A stretch of 64,000 bases of DNA from RUG12783 sp946409545 (GTDB taxonomy: Bacteria; Bacillota_I; Bacilli_A; RF39; UBA660). The notes under the pieces were generated by a model. The model worked only from the letters and a program-made list of their open reading frames with translations, did no database searches and had not been told where the DNA came from. Location: the NCBI GenBank assembly GCA_946409545.1, contig CAMJWT010000004.1:1-64000 (forward strand), in the 5' to 3' direction. Below, piece after piece: positions 61,452 through 64,000 of the stretch. The translations under genes were made by a program, and so were the position numbers. Position 1 is the stretch's first letter; every line of letters begins with the position of its first letter.

Positions 61452-62717
61452 TTATCTACTATTATCTGGTAACATTAAAATAAATGTATTATTATCAAAA
61501 GATAATTTTTTAATAATATTATTCATATCTTTTATATTTAATTCTTTAATAATACTTACACGATCTAAAACAATATTATCATAACGAACAAATTCATCTT
61601 GAATATCATTCATAATACCCGCAAGGTTATCTGTAACTTTAATTTCACCAGCGATTAAAACATTCTTTATTCTTTCTAAATCATCTTCTGTAACTTTAAT
61701 ATTACTTAAATATTTATCTACCGTATCTTTAAATAAATCTGCAAAGTTAGAATCGGCATTGAAATTTAAAATATAATAGTTATCAACATACATATGTTCA
61801 ACATAATAGTTTACACAATAATCATTTTTATATACTTCATCACTAAATAAACTTGTTTCATCAAAAAGAATATAAAAGATACAATTTAAATACATATTAA
61901 GTATAAAATTATCTTTAATATGAAATATATCTTTATTTATTTTAAAGCCATAACTTAATTTAGGGACTGTTGTATTACCATATAATTCACTATATTCACT
62001 TTTAGTTAATTCATTTTCTTTTTCATGAATTCTTATTATTTCATGATTATCTCTTTTTAAATACTTTTTATTTTTTAATAATTCCATTGTTTTATCAACA
62101 TCAAAATTACCACTTATTGTTAATATCATATTACTTGGTATATAGAAATAATTATAAGCTCGATATAAATCTTCTTTCGTTATTGTTTTAATATCATCAA
62201 CAGTTCCAGCGATTTTATCACGAATAGGATGGACATTAAAGATATTATTACGAAATTGATAATCGATAATCCAATCAGTTGTATCATCATACATCATTAT
62301 TTCTTCTTTAATAATTCCTTGTTCTTTAGATACCGTTTGATCAGTAAAGAATGGTGTAAATAACATTTTTAAGAAATAATTTAAATTCTTAAGATAACAC
62401 TTTGTACCTGAAATATAATATTTTGTTGCAAAATAAGAAGTTCCTGCATTAGCGTAAGTACCAGTTTTCGAAAAGTAATTAAAACTATCTTCTTCTGGCA
62501 TTGTAAATAATTGATGTTCAAGATAATGAGCAAGACCTGCTACATCATTTGCTTCCATATCTCCTATTTTATATCGACGATCACATGAACCATATTTAAC
62601 ACATAAAGATATATCATATTGTTTTTTCTTCTTATCAGAAAGTAGATATACAAGCATACCATTATCAAGTTTATGATATATTATCTTCTCATCTAAATAC
62701 TTAAGCTTCTTTTCCAT
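61452..62717 (-). CDS. yfmH: M16 zinc metallopeptidase, YfmH type
   Basis: A 421-aa M16 (insulinase/pitrilysin) peptidase. The inverted zinc motif HxxEH is present in LAHYLEHQLFTM (near 65), with the downstream Glu in the QGIIKEEIMMYDD region (near 145). Two M16 domains are visible, the second beginning near residue 215. GGGAGG lies before the ATG at 62717; the longer reading into the neighbouring gene is rejected. It overlaps the yfmF stop. In Bacilli this pair has been reported to be required for EF-P 5-aminopentanol modification (YfmH/YfmF). Cytosolic, no signal peptide. Confidence 0.9.
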   Translation of the reverse strand: MEKKLKYLDEKIIYHKLDNGMLVYLLSDKKKKQYDISLCVKYGSCDRRYKIGDMEANDVAGLAHYLEHQLFTMPEEDSFNYFSKTGTYANAGTSYFATKYYISGTKCYLKNLNYFLKMLFTPFFTDQTVSKEQGIIKEEIMMYDDTTDWIIDYQFRNNIFNVHPIRDKIAGTVDDIKTITKEDLYRAYNYFYIPSNMILTISGNFDVDKTMELLKNKKYLKRDNHEIIRIHEKENELTKSEYSELYGNTTVPKLSYGFKINKDIFHIKDNFILNMYLNCIFYILFDETSLFSDEVYKNDYCVNYYVEHMYVDNYYILNFNADSNFADLFKDTVDKYLSNIKVTEDDLERIKNVLIAGEIKVTDNLAGIMNDIQDEFVRYDNIVLDRVSIIKELNIKDMNNIIKKLSFDNNTFILMLPDNSR

Positions 62718-63951
62718 CTTGATCCTCCCATAAAATATATATCTTAGCAATTTCTATTTTTTTAGCAAAGGCTACTATTTTATCTTTATCAATTAATTTA
62801 TATTTTCTTATTCTTTCTTTATTTGAAACATTAAAGAAATTAACAACACCAATCATGTAATTAAGAAGTTTAAATTGACTACTTTCATTATCTTTTAAAA
62901 CAGATATTAAAGATTCACGAGCTTTAGTAACAAGATTATCACTAAATTCCCCTTTTTGAATTAATTTTAAATTATCTTTAATACCTTTTAGTACTTTATT
63001 TGTATTTTCTATTGAAAAACCAGCGTTAACAAGCATAACTTGATCAAATCTTCTAATATAAGAATCAATATAGTATACAAGAGATGACTTCTCTCTTAAA
63101 TTAGTCATTAAAATAGAATCTTGTAAATCGCCAAAAATAGCATTAAACATCATTGATGTATAATAATACTCTTCTTTTGTAATATTACTATATCGAAGTA
63201 AGCAAGATATTTTATTTTGATTATAATTATTTTCAATATAATGAATCTTTTTATCATTAACCATTAATAATTGATTATCATTAAGTTTAATCTTCTTAGA
63301 TACAAGAGGAAGTGATTTAAATTCATCAACAACATAATCATCGAAATCACCTGATAAATATAATGATATATTTTGATTGTTCATAAATTCTTTATAGTAT
63401 TCATACAAACTATATTCATTAATTTCATCTAAATATTTTAAACTATTATGTAATGTTATAGATAAACTCGTATTATCCAAAGAAACATATAATTTTTCAT
63501 TTAAAAATTCTTGTGGATAATCACAACCTTTAACAATATCATTCTTAATTCTCTTTTTAACAACTTCTAAAGTATCTTTATCAAAATGATTATCTAAAAC
63601 ATTTGGTTCTAATAAACATTCTTTTAAAAGATTAACACTATCACTAAAACATTTCTTACTAGTATACTTAGGATTTAATGCATAAAAATCAAAAACTGTT
63701 ACTAATTTATTATCACTTCGAATAACACGTGCATTAAGAGCTAAATCATATAGTTTTTGACATGCAATTAATAGTTCTCTATTAGTTTGATATTTCTTAT
63801 TACTATATGTTAAAACACCACTAAGAATAGTTGTATAAATTAAATCTTTTAAAGATACATTATTTATAAATACAAGCATCGCCCCAATTGTTTTAAATCT
63901 ATTAGTTTGATGGGTATAAATACTAAAATTTTTATTATTAATTTTTTTCAT
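62701..63951 (-). CDS. yfmF: M16-like partner protein without zinc site, YfmF type
   Basis: A 416-aa protein with the M16 fold but no HxxEH: the corresponding helix reads ILSGVLTYSNKKYQ (near 40). The later parts are recognisable (KDTLEVVKKRIKNDI, ISLYLSGDF, LREKSSLVYYIDSYI near 300). M16 peptidases often pair a catalytic with a non-catalytic subunit, and the gene directly overlaps yfmH. GGTGA is 6 nt before ATG 63951; the ATG at 63957 is too close. A minus-strand TATAAT at 63974-63979 suggests the promoter lies at the window edge. Confidence 0.88.
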   Translation of the reverse strand: MKKINNKNFSIYTHQTNRFKTIGAMLVFINNVSLKDLIYTTILSGVLTYSNKKYQTNRELLIACQKLYDLALNARVIRSDNKLVTVFDFYALNPKYTSKKCFSDSVNLLKECLLEPNVLDNHFDKDTLEVVKKRIKNDIVKGCDYPQEFLNEKLYVSLDNTSLSITLHNSLKYLDEINEYSLYEYYKEFMNNQNISLYLSGDFDDYVVDEFKSLPLVSKKIKLNDNQLLMVNDKKIHYIENNYNQNKISCLLRYSNITKEEYYYTSMMFNAIFGDLQDSILMTNLREKSSLVYYIDSYIRRFDQVMLVNAGFSIENTNKVLKGIKDNLKLIQKGEFSDNLVTKARESLISVLKDNESSQFKLLNYMIGVVNFFNVSNKERIRKYKLIDKDKIVAFAKKIEIAKIYILWEDQDGKEA

Positions 63952-64000
63952 AATCATTCACCATTTTGGTTTTATTATATCAATTTTATTTAATAAAGCA

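Noticed and set aside
62718..62750. Longer start of yfmH
   Set aside because: It runs into the end of yfmF and lacks a ribosome binding site; GGGAGG sits before the ATG at 62717.

Overview
The window reads as chromosome of a low-GC Gram-positive bacterium, most likely an uncultured intestinal member of the Bacilli (Erysipelotrichia or RF39-like). Evidence: strongly AT-biased codons, GGAGG-type ribosome binding sites, a T-box leader, Big_2/MucBP/InlB-type surface proteins, DUF285 ('WDTSKVTNMSSMF') repeats and an EssC/EsaB pair. TGA is used as a stop (for example at the ABC ATPase/permease junction) and Trp is TGG, so the mycoplasma code does not apply. All genes but two are on the minus strand. 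I saw no rRNA, tRNA, transposon, prophage structural gene or CRISPR.

Layout, left to right (transcription mostly right to left). 1-6.4 kb: a truncated type IV pilin-like gene, a GltD-like oxidoreductase, and an isolated essC-esaB pair. 6.5-13.3 kb: topA, a PASTA class B PBP and a MucBP wall protein. 13.4-16.2 kb: four unrecognised genes, two of them tandem paralogs. 16.3-20.8 kb: a tightly coupled three-gene operon (unknown 419-aa protein, MoxR/CobS-like AAA+ ATPase, phage-type VWA-like partner) behind what looks like a yybP-ykoY (Mn2+) riboswitch with its own terminator. 20.8-23.7 kb: gmk and two divergent unknown genes. 23.8-27.4 kb: rel-dtd-pfkB-smr, where Rel has lost its hydrolase catalytic residues. 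27.5-31.9 kb: three tandem Big_2 proteins sharing an unusual C-terminal domain. 32.0-36.1 kb: two small conserved genes, yutD, a DUF4015 hydrolase-like protein and a Xer recombinase. 36.1-40.8 kb: a 1541-aa VWA protein with 31 DUF285 repeats. 40.9-46.5 kb: a very AT-rich five-gene operon combining two arylsulfotransferase-like proteins, a small membrane protein and a two-component ABC transporter. 46.7-53.9 kb: mscL, upp, an NlpC/P60-type protein, and holA-alaS-cmk behind an alanine T-box. 54.0-60.9 kb: very large Ig-like surface proteins, including a plus-strand protein with a long poly-Asn tract. 60.9-64 kb: a thioredoxin-like lipoprotein and the YfmH/YfmF M16 pair.

Housekeeping genes (topA, gmk, cmk, alaS, holA, upp, mscL, dtd, rel) are interleaved with cell-surface genes. 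Intergenic spaces are tiny: terminator hairpins often contain the stop codon of the gene they end, and their T-tracts run straight into the -10 box of the next gene. The most promising candidates for undescribed biology are the riboswitch-linked AAA+/VWA-like operon and the arylsulfotransferase/ABC operon.
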